From an uncultured Lachnospiraceae bacterium (GTDB taxonomy: Bacteria > Bacillota > Clostridia > Lachnospirales > Lachnospiraceae), in contig CAJURF010000004.1 of NCBI GenBank assembly GCA_910588825.1, forward strand, positions 1-64,000: a stretch of DNA of 64,000 bases. The letters are read 5' to 3'. Of this stretch, positions 27,279-37,100 are shown one piece after another. Under the pieces are notes generated by a model. It was not told where the DNA came from. It saw only the letters and a list, made by a program, of their open reading frames with translations, and searched no databases. Numbering within the stretch: the first letter of the stretch is position 1; the number at the start of each line of letters is the position of its first letter. The translations under genes and the position numbers were made by a program.

Positions 27279-28664
27279 TTATTCCTGTTCCTGCTCCTGG
27301 TCAGACAGGTTCTTTCTTCCACGTCTCACTTTCACCACCACCAGCACTGCAACAGCAGCCAGTGCAGCTGCGCCTACAAGTATCAGGGGCAGAATCTTGG
27401 TAGAATCCTCGGTCCTCACCCCTGCAACACGAAGCCCGTCCCCTGGATTGGTGGTGCCAGAGGGCGCTGCCGCAGGAACTATAGACCTCTGCCCGGAAGT
27501 ATCCGTGGCAGCAGAAGAATTCTGTGTGGATGCCGACGGGGTAACAGAAGAAGCTGCCGCAGAAGTACCGCTTCCGTTACTGCGGGTGGATGCAGGTGTG
27601 GCAGACGCTTTGGGCGTAACAGTAGTCTTCTTCTTGTCTTTTGACTTACTTCCTGTATTGCCGTATCCGTCGCCGGCGATCGCACCGCCCACTAAAGGAG
27701 TGCTTCCGGCAATCAGCGCCTGCTCTTCCTGGCCGTCCTCTTCCTCTATTTCTTCATTCACTCCATCCGCTTCATCATTCATCTGCTCCCCGCTGCCGTC
27801 TCCCACCGGGACCGCAGGAGCCAGACCGCCCGTAATAATCGTAGACGCGCCTTCCACTACCCCCACAACCGGAGCCGCTGTAATCTCCTCTTCTGCATAA
27901 GATGAGCCTTCCTGATTGTTATCGTATCCTGTTTCGGACGGCTGCACAGACATTCCGCCGTCGATTTCTGAAGGACTCCCTGCATTTTCTTCCCCGCTTT
28001 TGTCTGTACTGTCCAAAACAGTCTGTACAGGCTGGCCCTCTCCCTGGCTGTCCTGGCCGTTTCCGCCGGAACCATCATCATCTGCAGGGCTTGGGGTTTC
28101 CGCTGCTGCCGGAGTCTCTGCCGGTTCTTCTGTTCCCGGTTCCACATCATCTTCCCCGGCTTCTCCGCCGCCGTTTTCCTCTTCTGATGTACTTCCAGTC
28201 TCCTGCTTTTCATCTTCTTGTGATGGCTTCACGGTTTCTTCCTCTTTTTCCTCTTCATCCGCCGCAGGCTGAGGAGCAGGCGTAACCTGAGCACTCCCTG
28301 TAATCTGAGGAATGGGTGTTGCCTGAGGCATACCCGTCACCTGGGGCAGTCCCGTTACCTGGGGAACATATGCGGCCGGAGGCACCGGTGACGCAGCTGC
28401 CCCCAGGGACGCGGCGGGAGGAGCAGACGGCTGCACCGTAACGGACGCTGCCGGCTTTCCCGTTTTATTCTTTTCAGCATCTTTTTCCACTTTATTTTGA
28501 GACACCGTCTTCTTCACAGCCGGCGCCGCATCTGCATATACCTGCCCGGCTCCCGGGCTGAGACAAATCAACGCGGCAGCCATGAGAAAACACCCTGTCC
28601 GCACTCTGCCTGTATAAAACAATCTTCTGCTTACTTCCCGATTAATCTTTTTAGATTTTTTCAT
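27279..28664 (-). CDS. Mucin-like low-complexity surface protein
   Basis: 461-aa exported protein of unknown function. The basic N-terminus leads to a signal sequence (CFLMAAALICLSPGAGQVYADA, cleavage expected after ADA). The middle is Pro/Thr/Ser/Ala/Glu rich with short repeats of the PQVTG type (about residues 95-130) and acidic runs, as in a cell-wall spanning stalk. The end has a single helix (LPLILVGAAALAAVAVLVVVKV) followed by RRGRKNL, a membrane anchor; no LPxTG sortase motif is present. GAGGTG precedes the ATG at 28664; an earlier start lacks a site. It is likely co-transcribed with TIGR04086. No enzymatic domain is visible. Confidence 0.75.
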   Translation of the reverse strand: MKKSKKINREVSRRLFYTGRVRTGCFLMAAALICLSPGAGQVYADAAPAVKKTVSQNKVEKDAEKNKTGKPAASVTVQPSAPPAASLGAAASPVPPAAYVPQVTGLPQVTGMPQATPIPQITGSAQVTPAPQPAADEEEKEEETVKPSQEDEKQETGSTSEEENGGGEAGEDDVEPGTEEPAETPAAAETPSPADDDGSGGNGQDSQGEGQPVQTVLDSTDKSGEENAGSPSEIDGGMSVQPSETGYDNNQEGSSYAEEEITAAPVVGVVEGASTIITGGLAPAVPVGDGSGEQMNDEADGVNEEIEEEDGQEEQALIAGSTPLVGGAIAGDGYGNTGSKSKDKKKTTVTPKASATPASTRSNGSGTSAAASSVTPSASTQNSSAATDTSGQRSIVPAAAPSGTTNPGDGLRVAGVRTEDSTKILPLILVGAAALAAVAVLVVVKVRRGRKNLSDQEQEQE

Positions 28665-28933
28665 ATCATACACCTCAAAACCATCCATATGAATGACAAC
28701 TTGGTAAGGATTCCGCAAATTATATGTAATTATTCTGAAATTCCTGAATTATGCAGAATCTGACTATATCTAACAATTAGCTAATCTATTGTATCACATT
28801 CCTTTCTTTTTTGACAGCCCTTTTTGTTTTTTTTCATTCGTCACCCTTCGACCAAAAAATCGCTTTTATGGACAATACACACATTCCACCGGCCTGCTTT
28901 GAGATAAATCACCACATAAATCTATGGCAGCAC
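28665..28933. other. Divergent intergenic region
   Basis: Separates the minus-strand surface protein gene from the plus-strand CNNM gene. AT-rich, with long T-tracts (for example around 28805-28840). No small gene seen. The promoter for the minus-strand gene must lie here, but no single convincing -35/-10 pair was found. Confidence 0.5.
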
Positions 28934-28962
28934 TTGCATTTTTATGAAAAATCATGTATCAT
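28934..28962 (+). promoter_or_regulatory. Candidate promoter of the CNNM/CBS gene
   Basis: TTGCAT (28934-28939), 17-base spacer, TATCAT (28957-28962), about 55 bases before the start codon. Good spacing, moderate hexamers. Confidence 0.5.
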
Positions 28963-29017
28963 TTTTAAAAGTAACTATTCTAATTAATCATTTATTGTGA
29001 AAAAGGAGTGAACACTA

Positions 29018-30316
29018 TTGGACTCGAGTGACGGCCTACAGATCGTCATGATTTTATTACTGATTGCAGCTTCCGCATTTTTTTCCTCTGCGGAAACAGC
29101 CATGACAACTGTCAACCGGATAAGAATTCAGTCCCTGGCGGAACAGGACAGCAAAAAGGCGCAGATTCTTCTAAAGATTATTGATGATTCAGGGAAAATG
29201 CTCAGCACCGTATTAATCGGGAATAATATCGTCAACATATGTGCCTCATCCCTGGTGACTACCCTGGTAATCCGTAAATTCGGCAATGCTTATGTGGGGG
29301 CAGGTACCGGAATTTTAACCCTTCTGATTCTAATCTGGGGGGAAATTATCCCGAAAACCCTGGCCACTCTCCACGCAGAAAAGATTTCCCTGGCCTATGC
29401 GCGGATTATCCACACATTGATGGTTTTACTGACACCTGTAGTATTCCTGGTGCAGACCCTGGCCAGCGGCATAATGCTGCTGTTAAGGATTGACCCCAAT
29501 GCCAAGACCAGCACAATCACAGAGCATGAACTGCGCACCATTGTGAATGTCAGTGAACAGGACGGTGTCATTGAAAATGAAGAAAAGCAGATGATCTACA
29601 ATGTATTCGACTTCGGAGATTCTTCTGCCAGAGACGTGATGGTACCCCGCATTGATATGGCTTTTGTGGATGTAAACTGCACTTATCAGGAACTGCTTGC
29701 CATCTTCAAGGAACATATGCATACCAGATTCCCTGTTTACGAAGATACCACTGACAATGTAATCGGTATCATAAACATGAAGGATCTGCTTCTTCTGGAC
29801 CCCGATGAACCTTTTGTACTCCGGGACCATCTGCGGGAACCTTATTTTACTTATGAGCACAAGAGCACTGCCTCTCTTCTCCTGGAAATGCGGGAGGCTT
29901 CCTATAATCTTGCCATTGTGCTGGACGAATATGGAACCACCGCCGGACTGGTGACTCTGGAGAATCTTCTAGAGGAAATTGTGGGAGAGATCCGGGACGA
30001 ATACGATATCGAAGAGGAAGAGGACATCACGGAGATTGTGCCTCTGGAAGAATATGTAGTTCTTGGCACTACACGAATTGATGATTTGAACGACAAGCTG
30101 CAGTTATCTCTGGATTCCGATGATTATGATTCCATCGGCGGTTACATCATTGAACAAATTGATAATCTGCCCGAGGAAGGACAGACCATCACCCTGGACA
30201 ACGATATCCGCTTTTTGGTAGAACATATTGACAAGAACCGGATCGAAAAAGTCCGTATCTATATTCCGAAAGAATTTTATCATGAAGTCAATCACGACAA
30301 AAATTTAGAAGATTAA
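29018..30316 (+). CDS. CNNM-domain/CBS transporter (HlyC/CorC family)
   Basis: Predicted magnesium/cobalt efflux or Mg homeostasis membrane protein, 432 aa. An N-terminal CNNM (DUF21) domain with four helices (LLLIAASAFFSSAETAMTTV, LIGNNIVNICASSLVTTLVI, GTGILTLLILIWGEIIPKTLA), a CBS pair (about 200-320: RDVMVPRIDMAFVDV, NVIGIINMKDLL, IVLDEYGTTAGLVTLENLLEEIVGEI) and a C-terminal CorC_HlyC domain. Start is TTG with AAGGAG at good distance. The frequently used name hemolysin is historical. Confidence 0.93.
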   Translation: MDSSDGLQIVMILLLIAASAFFSSAETAMTTVNRIRIQSLAEQDSKKAQILLKIIDDSGKMLSTVLIGNNIVNICASSLVTTLVIRKFGNAYVGAGTGILTLLILIWGEIIPKTLATLHAEKISLAYARIIHTLMVLLTPVVFLVQTLASGIMLLLRIDPNAKTSTITEHELRTIVNVSEQDGVIENEEKQMIYNVFDFGDSSARDVMVPRIDMAFVDVNCTYQELLAIFKEHMHTRFPVYEDTTDNVIGIINMKDLLLLDPDEPFVLRDHLREPYFTYEHKSTASLLLEMREASYNLAIVLDEYGTTAGLVTLENLLEEIVGEIRDEYDIEEEEDITEIVPLEEYVVLGTTRIDDLNDKLQLSLDSDDYDSIGGYIIEQIDNLPEEGQTITLDNDIRFLVEHIDKNRIEKVRIYIPKEFYHEVNHDKNLED

Positions 30317-30333
30317 AAGACTTGGAAGTCTGC

Positions 30334-30370
30334 GGGGCATGAAAATTGCGTTCAACAATTTTCATGCCCC
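30334..30370. terminator. Shared hairpin between convergent genes
   Basis: GGGGCATGAAAATTG and its perfect inverse flank a 7-base loop. It follows the CNNM gene by 18 bases and at the same time encodes the last codons of the YdcF-like gene (stop at 30352) on the other strand. T-rich stretches on both sides (ATTTTCT; TCTTTTAATC) suit a weak bidirectional terminator. Confidence 0.7.
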
Positions 30371-30960
30371 AGATTTTCTATAATCTGATGGAACTGGCTG
30401 CCGCAGCGCTCCATCTCCCCCAGCACTGACTGAATCCCCTGTTTTGTCTTATGCCAATTTTCCCGGGTAATCCCGTCTGTCTCACTGGGCGCCACAAAAA
30501 ATTCTGTCTCCGGAAACAGAAGCTGATAATACATCAAACACCTGCGTGCGTGATAATTTTTACAGCAGAGAATTCCTTTCCTGATATCCAGCCCTTTTCC
30601 TTCTGTAACCTGCCTGGAATAGATGGCATTTTCGTAGGTGTAGGAAGCCTGTTCTTCTCTCAGTATGCAGGACTCTTTCACCCCGTTTTTTACCAGAACA
30701 TCTTTCAGAAATTCCCACTCTGTTTCATACGTTTTTTCATAGCGCTCTTTCTGACTCAATACCCCGGAAAATTTTCCGCTTAAAATGCTGTACCTGCCGC
30801 TGGGCAGTACCCAGGGGGCCAGGCCGTCCTTCCACAGCCTGGCTGCCTGTTCTGCCATCTGGGGATATCCATTTCCCGGCACAAAAATCATGTCCGCCGG
30901 TTTTACCTGTGTTTCCACAAAGATAAAATCTGTAATCTGGTCCAAGAACTTCTCATACAT
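30352..30960 (-). CDS. YdcF/ElyC family (DUF218) protein
   Basis: 202-aa cytoplasmic DUF218 protein. The family features PADMIFVPGNGYPQMAEQAARLW at residues about 17-40, an RYEKTYETEWEFLKDVLVKNGV section, ENAIYSRQ and NYHARRCLMYYQLLFPE match the SanA/YdcF fold. Biochemical role unknown; distant relatives act in envelope or lipid-carrier metabolism. It overlaps the DUF362 gene by eight bases and is translationally coupled (AAGGAG before the ATG). The stop codon lies within the shared hairpin with the convergent gene. Confidence 0.82.
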   Translation of the reverse strand: MYEKFLDQITDFIFVETQVKPADMIFVPGNGYPQMAEQAARLWKDGLAPWVLPSGRYSILSGKFSGVLSQKERYEKTYETEWEFLKDVLVKNGVKESCILREEQASYTYENAIYSRQVTEGKGLDIRKGILCCKNYHARRCLMYYQLLFPETEFFVAPSETDGITRENWHKTKQGIQSVLGEMERCGSQFHQIIENLGHENC

Positions 30961-32065
30961 TTAAGTACTCCTTTAGAAATTCATAGATTTCATCCGGCAT
31001 GGGCGGACATCCCGGAAGGTGCTTCTCAAACTTACTGGTACAGTTTCCGATTCCCAGACCGCCGGACTGTCCCTGATACCCCTGCCCGATACAAATTTTG
31101 TCATCTAGTTTCTCCAGCAGGCCTTCTTCTTGCATCCGGTTCAAAACCGGAATAAGATAACCGTAACATGCACTGCAGGAATCCACTTCCTCCACCGCAT
31201 CCTGCACTTCTACTACTTTTCTGGGACCCAAAAGAGACGGCTCCTGAACACCATACGACGAAAGCTCCCCTTCCTGCCATTTTCTCACCCGGGCCTGTTT
31301 CCAGTCGCCGCAGCCTGCCCCCAGCTTTTCCGCCATGCCGATATACGGAACGTCTTCTTTTCGATACCCCATCTGCTGACACACCCATGCATCCGCCAGA
31401 ACCGGGTCCCTGGCTGTCAGTATCTGATTGCACACTACCGGATTGCCTCCGTCCTCAAAGTCCAGGTCTCCGCAGATATGGTCAATCACAATAAAATCCT
31501 GATGAATTCCCGCCGCCAGGTGGGCAATGGGCCGGTGCAGACCCAGCTGATGAAACCGCCTTTTTTCCTTGTTGGGAATCAGCCCTTTCAGGTTTTTCAA
31601 CGCACAGGTGATTTTCGTCTGGCAGTGGCCTTTCCATACCGGTACATTGATTAGAAAATCAATTTGGTCCACACAGGAGCACACTGATAGTTCCATGCCT
31701 TTACAGTCTTTTTTCTTCCAAGAATCTTTCTGAGTATCGATGAATTCTACCTGATAGAACCGGCAGAGTTTATCATAACCGCAGACCCGGATGGATTCTG
31801 ATGTTTTTGCCCCCACCCAGGAGCTCTCCGCCAGGACGATGCGGCTGACGCCGTACATCTGGAGATATTCGATTATTCCCGCTATCACTTCTGTATGGGT
31901 GGTGGCTCCATAAGAAGCCTCCGTAGGTGACACCAGATTGGGCTTGATTCCCACAGTACAGTTTTTATCCGGTATATGGCCGATTAAATCTGACGCTTCT
32001 AAAAGCTCCCGGGTCATTTTCTTGTAGTTGGTTCCCTGGCTGACCAGAATATCTTTTTGATCCAT
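30953..32065 (-). CDS. DUF362 domain-containing protein
   Basis: 370-aa protein of the DUF362 family, of unknown function. It shows the family signature VGIKPNLVSPTEASYGATTHTEVI and VPVWKGHCQTKITCALKNLKGLIP, with an ILTARDPVLADAWVC segment. Several cysteines near the C-terminus (DSCSACYGYLIP, GNCTSKFEKHLPGCPPMPDE) could carry a metal or iron-sulfur centre, but no ferredoxin motif is visible. The ATG at 32065 has GAGGTG upstream; an earlier start at 32113 lacks support. Coupled with the YdcF-like gene. Confidence 0.82.
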   Translation of the reverse strand: MDQKDILVSQGTNYKKMTRELLEASDLIGHIPDKNCTVGIKPNLVSPTEASYGATTHTEVIAGIIEYLQMYGVSRIVLAESSWVGAKTSESIRVCGYDKLCRFYQVEFIDTQKDSWKKKDCKGMELSVCSCVDQIDFLINVPVWKGHCQTKITCALKNLKGLIPNKEKRRFHQLGLHRPIAHLAAGIHQDFIVIDHICGDLDFEDGGNPVVCNQILTARDPVLADAWVCQQMGYRKEDVPYIGMAEKLGAGCGDWKQARVRKWQEGELSSYGVQEPSLLGPRKVVEVQDAVEEVDSCSACYGYLIPVLNRMQEEGLLEKLDDKICIGQGYQGQSGGLGIGNCTSKFEKHLPGCPPMPDEIYEFLKEYLNV

Positions 32066-32181
32066 AAATTTCACCTCATAGTTGTTTTTTCCATCTGACT
32101 GTGATATGATCACTCAATTATACCATAAATACTGGTGCGGCGGCCCAGCAAAATTATTTTTGTTAAAGGAGGTTAGATACT

Positions 32182-33546
32182 ATGCATACCCCTCGTAAAA
32201 GTAAAATAGATTCCTCCTCAGACCGCATTACTGAGGGAATTATCTGGAAACAGCTGTTAATTTTCTTTTTTCCCATTGTATTGGGAACTTTTTTTCAACA
32301 GCTGTATAATACTGTAGATACCATCATTGTAGGGCGCTTTGTGGGGAAAGAAGCCCTGGCCAGTGTTGGAGGCTCTGCCGGACAGCTGTCCAATCTGGTC
32401 ATCGGATTTTTCACCGGGCTTTCCTCCGGCGCAGCTGTGGTTCTCTCCCAGTTCTGGGGGGCAAAAAATGAAAAAAGTGTCAAGGAAAGTGTACATACTG
32501 CTTACGCGTTTTCCATAGCCGCCAGCCTGGTCATCACATTGGCTGGAATCATCAGTGCTCCTGCCCTGCTGCGGTGGATGAATACCCCGGAAGAATTGAT
32601 GACAGGTTCACTTATTTACCTGCGCATTTATTACGGCGGTATTTTGTTTTCCTTTATCTTTAATACAGGCTCTAGTATTCTGCGGGCTTCCGGGGATTCC
32701 CGCCGTCCCTTGTATTATCTGGCCGTCTGCTGTCTGATTAACATTGTGCTGGATGTGGTTCTGGTGCTGGCATTTGACCTGGGCATCGCCGGTGTTTCCA
32801 TTGCCACAGTGGCCGCCCAGGCTGTCAGCGCCGGACTGGTGACCCGGACTTTGATGAAGGAAAAGGGCGGACTCCATCTGGAACTGGGCAGAATCCATTT
32901 TTCCAGAAGAATGCTGAAATCCCAGCTCTACATCGGCATTCCCGCAGGCATCCAGACCACTATGTACAACATTTCCAACATCATTATCCAGGCCGCCCTG
33001 AACCGGTTCGGCACGGATACCATGGCCGCATGGGCCGCCTATGGAAAACTGGACGCCATCTACTGGATGATCAGCGGCGCCTTCGGTATTGCCATCACCA
33101 CATTTGTGGGACAGAATTATGGTGCCGGAAAATATAAACGCCTGAAGAAAAGCGTCTGGGTCTGCATGGGGATGGAATCTGTCATTGCTGGGGGTCTCAT
33201 TGCCTTTTTGTTTTTCCTGCGTACTCCCCTGTTCGGTATTTTTACCACCGATGCAGACGTGGTGAAAATCGGTTCTCAGATGCTGCAGATGATCGCGCCT
33301 TTTTACCTGGTTTATGTGATTGTGGAAATCTCCTCCGGAGCTCTGAGGGGAATCGGCGATGTGGTCATCCCCACCATCATTATCCTGTGCAGTATATGCA
33401 TCCTGCGAAGTGTCTGGATTATGATCGCCATGCCCATATGGCCGGTACTCACCACCATTTTAGTCAGCTATCCGGCCACATGGCTTCTCAGCAGTATCTT
33501 ATTTTTTATATATTATAATTGGCGGATACGGAAGCTTCCGTCGTAA
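32182..33546 (+). CDS. MATE family efflux transporter
   Basis: Cation-coupled multidrug exporter of 454 aa with twelve predicted helices in two halves. The N-terminus has the family segment LLIFFFPIVLGTFFQQLYNTVDTIIVGRF and the second half repeats it (SQLYIGIPAGIQTTMYNISNIIIQAALNRFG). Perfect AAAGGAGG upstream of the ATG. Diverges from the DUF362 gene with only 116 bases between, where both promoters must fit. Followed by a terminator, after which the AT-rich island starts. Confidence 0.93.
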   Translation: MHTPRKSKIDSSSDRITEGIIWKQLLIFFFPIVLGTFFQQLYNTVDTIIVGRFVGKEALASVGGSAGQLSNLVIGFFTGLSSGAAVVLSQFWGAKNEKSVKESVHTAYAFSIAASLVITLAGIISAPALLRWMNTPEELMTGSLIYLRIYYGGILFSFIFNTGSSILRASGDSRRPLYYLAVCCLINIVLDVVLVLAFDLGIAGVSIATVAAQAVSAGLVTRTLMKEKGGLHLELGRIHFSRRMLKSQLYIGIPAGIQTTMYNISNIIIQAALNRFGTDTMAAWAAYGKLDAIYWMISGAFGIAITTFVGQNYGAGKYKRLKKSVWVCMGMESVIAGGLIAFLFFLRTPLFGIFTTDADVVKIGSQMLQMIAPFYLVYVIVEISSGALRGIGDVVIPTIIILCSICILRSVWIMIAMPIWPVLTTILVSYPATWLLSSILFFIYYNWRIRKLPS

Positions 33547-33556
33547 AATACGAACA

Positions 33557-33600
33557 GAGCACAGTTACCGCTTATGTGTACGGCAGCTGTGCTCTTTATT
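33557..33600 (+). terminator. Terminator of the MATE gene
   Basis: GAGCACAG ... CTGTGCTC stem (33557-33594) followed by TTTATTCTTTT. It marks the end of the conserved backbone on the left side of the accessory island. Confidence 0.75.
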
Positions 33601-33849
33601 CTTTTGCCAAGCAGAAGCAGGCTGCTGAGACTGTAATAAAGAACTTTTAACTGTCCAGAATATTAATCAACTAACAAGTGTTAAAATCCCATGCCTCCAC
33701 AGCTATAAATCCATAAAAAAGAAGCGTCAATAATAATTTAACAAATTTTAAATAGTTATGGACAAACACAGATTTTTGTGTTTTAATATAACATAATTAA
33801 TATAGTGGTACATTTAGAAAACAATCATATAATAATGAAGGAGGTAAAC
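33601..33849 (+). promoter_or_regulatory. AT-rich upstream region of the accessory island
   Basis: No gene. At 33764-33783 AAACACA and TGTGTTT form a short dyad around GATTTTT, next to the AT-rich TTTTAATATAACATAATTAATATAGT, the likely promoter of the 54-aa and 1157-aa genes. Hexamers are ambiguous, so no exact start is proposed. The dyad could be an operator. Confidence 0.4.
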
Positions 33850-34014
33850 ATGGCAGAACATGACGTTTATGGAATGAGGGTAGACAGATTCCTTGCGGAA
33901 ATGCCGAAAATCCCAAAGGGTAAGAAGACCATTTGGAAAACAGAAAAAGAGAAGGAAGAGAACCAGAGGAGAGTGGAAGAAGCAGCAGAGAAATATAATA
34001 GTTTGCCCAATTAA
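33850..34014 (+). CDS. Small unknown protein (54 aa) of the island
   Basis: 54-residue charged protein: MAEHDVYGMRVDRFLAEM, then a lysine-rich segment (KIPKGKKTIWKTEKEKEE) and a helical tail (NQRRVEEAAEKYNSLPN). GGAGG lies five bases before the ATG, an excellent site. No known domain. It lies 119 bases ahead of the 1157-aa gene, same strand and base composition, so probably one transcript. Size and charge would fit a regulator, chaperone or antitoxin-like partner, but nothing in the sequence proves any of these. Confidence 0.6.
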   Translation: MAEHDVYGMRVDRFLAEMPKIPKGKKTIWKTEKEKEENQRRVEEAAEKYNSLPN

Positions 34015-34133
34015 AACTGGGGCAAAATGTGTCAGCATGTTAAGAACACCTGAAATTTGGGTATCATTGACAATACGAAGCATTTTGCGTCAGTTTGTTT
34101 TTTGGATGAGGGGTACTTTGAGGAGAAAAAGGT

Positions 34134-37100
34134 ATGGACAAGTATAAAACCTGCATTTTGGAACTGGTAAGGAATAATGGGGTATTGCAGGAGGAAAAGA
34201 GCGAATCAGCCCGATTCCTGATGTTTGATTATTTTGATATACTTTATTATAAGGAGCTGGAAGGGGATGAGAAGCATTATATGAACTATTTTTCCCTAGG
34301 CGATCCTTTTAAAAATGATAAAGATTACAAGGTGTCCTATAAGTTTTTGGGCTTATATCAAAAATGGAAAAAGATTGAAGAATCTGCAGACCCTTTTTTG
34401 CCTGGAGTGTCTCAGCAGTTATCAGATAAACCATTTTTAGGAATTGTACAGATTAGTCTATGTACAGAAAGCTTTGTTAAAAAAAATATTACGGATGGGG
34501 TGGAAGAATTTCTGGAATTTTGTGAAAAAAAAATTGAAGAAATTGCAACAGCCACATGCAAAGATTCAATCAAATGTCTGTACCGGAGTACAAATACAGG
34601 CGACTTTTGCCTTGTTCTGCGCACAAGCTGTGTGGAAAAAATTTACCAAACAGCGCTTGAGCTAAACAGATATGTCAATACCTGTGAAAAGGAAGACCAG
34701 TTCCAGGTAAAGTTTTGCACGTATACAAGCGTAGGCCTGGAATGTGCGATAGGGGAGGATGGAAAATATTGTACGTTAAATAAAGAATTTATAGAGAAAA
34801 ATAGAGAACTGAAGGTTGCATTGAGGTTTTCTGCCTCATCCTCTTTAGCGGAAAAGCTCAATCGTCTGAAACAGACGCAGGAGAACAAAGAGGAATATGA
34901 AGTAAAAAAGGGAGTGTTTGGCAGATACGATTATTTGATCCATGTCAGTATCCAGGAATTTGCAGATATTTACCCGATTTTATGTGAAAAGAAGTTAGGC
35001 AGACCAAAAGTTGTTGCCACGGTGAAAACAGAATTACAGGAAATTATCAGTGATAGCAGCGTTAAAAACATTAATGAACGGATTTTGGTGAGTTTAGGTT
35101 CTTTTAATGTACAGAATAAGAGGGCAGATAGCACAGAAAACACGACGCAGGAAAATGAAATAGACCGTCGAAATAAAAAGCTATTTAAAAATATTATCAA
35201 CTTAAAGGAGAAGAAAAACTGTTTTTCTGAAGAGTATCGGACATTTTGCGACTTATTCCGGGGGACAAGAGAACTGTACAAAACTTTTTCTTCCATTGGG
35301 ATAGAGGAGGATGCATATATCAATTGGCTGATTTTTTATAATGATATGGAAATACTATGCCGTAACCTAAACCATTGGATTGAAAGAGTAGAAGATGGGG
35401 CGAAATCAGACAGACCAGAAGAAAACAGGAAATGGAGGATTTCCACCCTGAAAAATTGGAGAAATAATATACAGTCAATCAATGAATATACACAACTGGT
35501 GCAAAATGTAAATTATCAGAACTACCAGTCTCCAATCTACGAAATACAAACTCAGAGCGATACGGAAAAGCTGCTCGTAGCTTACCGGGAGGTTATGGAA
35601 GTCTATTTTGATTCTTATAAAGAGAATCAGGAACAGAATGAGCATATACATCCAATCATATACCCGGATTTGTCCAGAAACACTGTGGAGGTAACAGCAA
35701 GTTTCCTTCCGATTGAAGGAGTGCAGAAGTGTGAGCGCATGGCTGTATGCACCGTACCTTCCTTTGAATATTTTGGGAGGTTATATGATTTGCTTCCATG
35801 GATCATGCATGAATCTTCTCACCATGTAAGGGTATTATCCAGAGAGGTGAGGAACCGGTTTGTCATACAGTATGATATGAGCTATATTTTCCGTCAGGTG
35901 GTTGCAGATATCCTGAAAGAGCTGTCGGATGATAAATTTTATGGAGGGTTAGGGAAAGCAGAAGATGATTTGGTAGAAAGTTTTATGATGGCGCTGAAAG
36001 ATATATACCAAACGGAAGAACTAGAAAAATATAAAAAATGTAATTTTGAAGTTTTGGTAAAAGAATTGGAAAAGTGGCTGAAAGACCTGTTCCAGATGGA
36101 AAAGCATGACACTTTTTCTGTGAAGTCGACAGATATGGATGATATGTACCGAGATGCGTGCAATGTATTGCTGAATGAGTATCGGTCCTATGGAAAAGTG
36201 AATGAAAAGTTATGTAACGATTTTGAGCGATTGTATAAAAGAAGCGGTGGGATGAAGCTTGTGGAAGAGCTGATAGAAAGGATACTGAAGGTCTACCAAG
36301 AAGATTTGCAGGAATTACAAGAAATCCCTGTTACATCATACATAAAATTGGAGGATTTCATGCTGCCTCAGAAAATGTTAGAAGAACGGCTGGAGGTATT
36401 ATGGAAATATAGGAAAGATAATCCATTTGGACATAGATTAATAGAGTATTCTTATTCGGTGAAAAAGCTGTTCCGGGTCTATTGTACCTTAAAAGAACTA
36501 AGTGATGAAGATTCTACGGGAAATGATTTCAGGAAAGACTTTTTGGAAAAAACAGCCAAGTATTATGAAAAAAAGATAGAAGAGCATGGGGAAGAAGAAA
36601 CTTTAAAAGACCCGAGCATAACCTATGTCTTAAGGCGTCTTGGCCTGCAAAATAAAAATTCTCACGAATTTGTAGAAGTGATGGATGAAATGCTCCAAAA
36701 GTTTGACGGGAGCAGGATATGGGATTTCCATAAACTAAGAATTGGGACATACCGAGAGGCGTGTGCTGATTTGTTTATGGCTATTTCGCTGCATATGACA
36801 GCTTTTGGTTATTGCAACCAAGTATTCCATACCATCAGCGCTGCAAGGCTACAGATAGATGAATATGATTATGAAAATATCAACTATGCCCGTATGCGTG
36901 TGATTGCTGCTGTACTTTTATGCAATGATGACCCTAAGTTGAAATTGGGAACAAAAGGGGATATCGTGTCTGTCAATGGGGAAAAACTCTTGAAACAGGG
37001 CGATAAGTATTGCCTGAATACCTTAAAATGCATTCAGAGAGAAATAGAGGAATCAGAAGAACTGAAAGCTGTCGAGCAAACGAAAATACAGAAATTCCTT

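Noticed and set aside
27262..28272. Long plus-strand open frames over the mucin-like gene
   Set aside because: Caused by the low-complexity GC-rich repeats on the other strand; no start signals.
34050..34188. Alternative frame just before the 1157-aa gene (DNTKHFASVCFLDEGYFEEK)
   Set aside because: Looks coding-like but has no start codon and ends within the real gene; the GAGGAG site fits the large gene.
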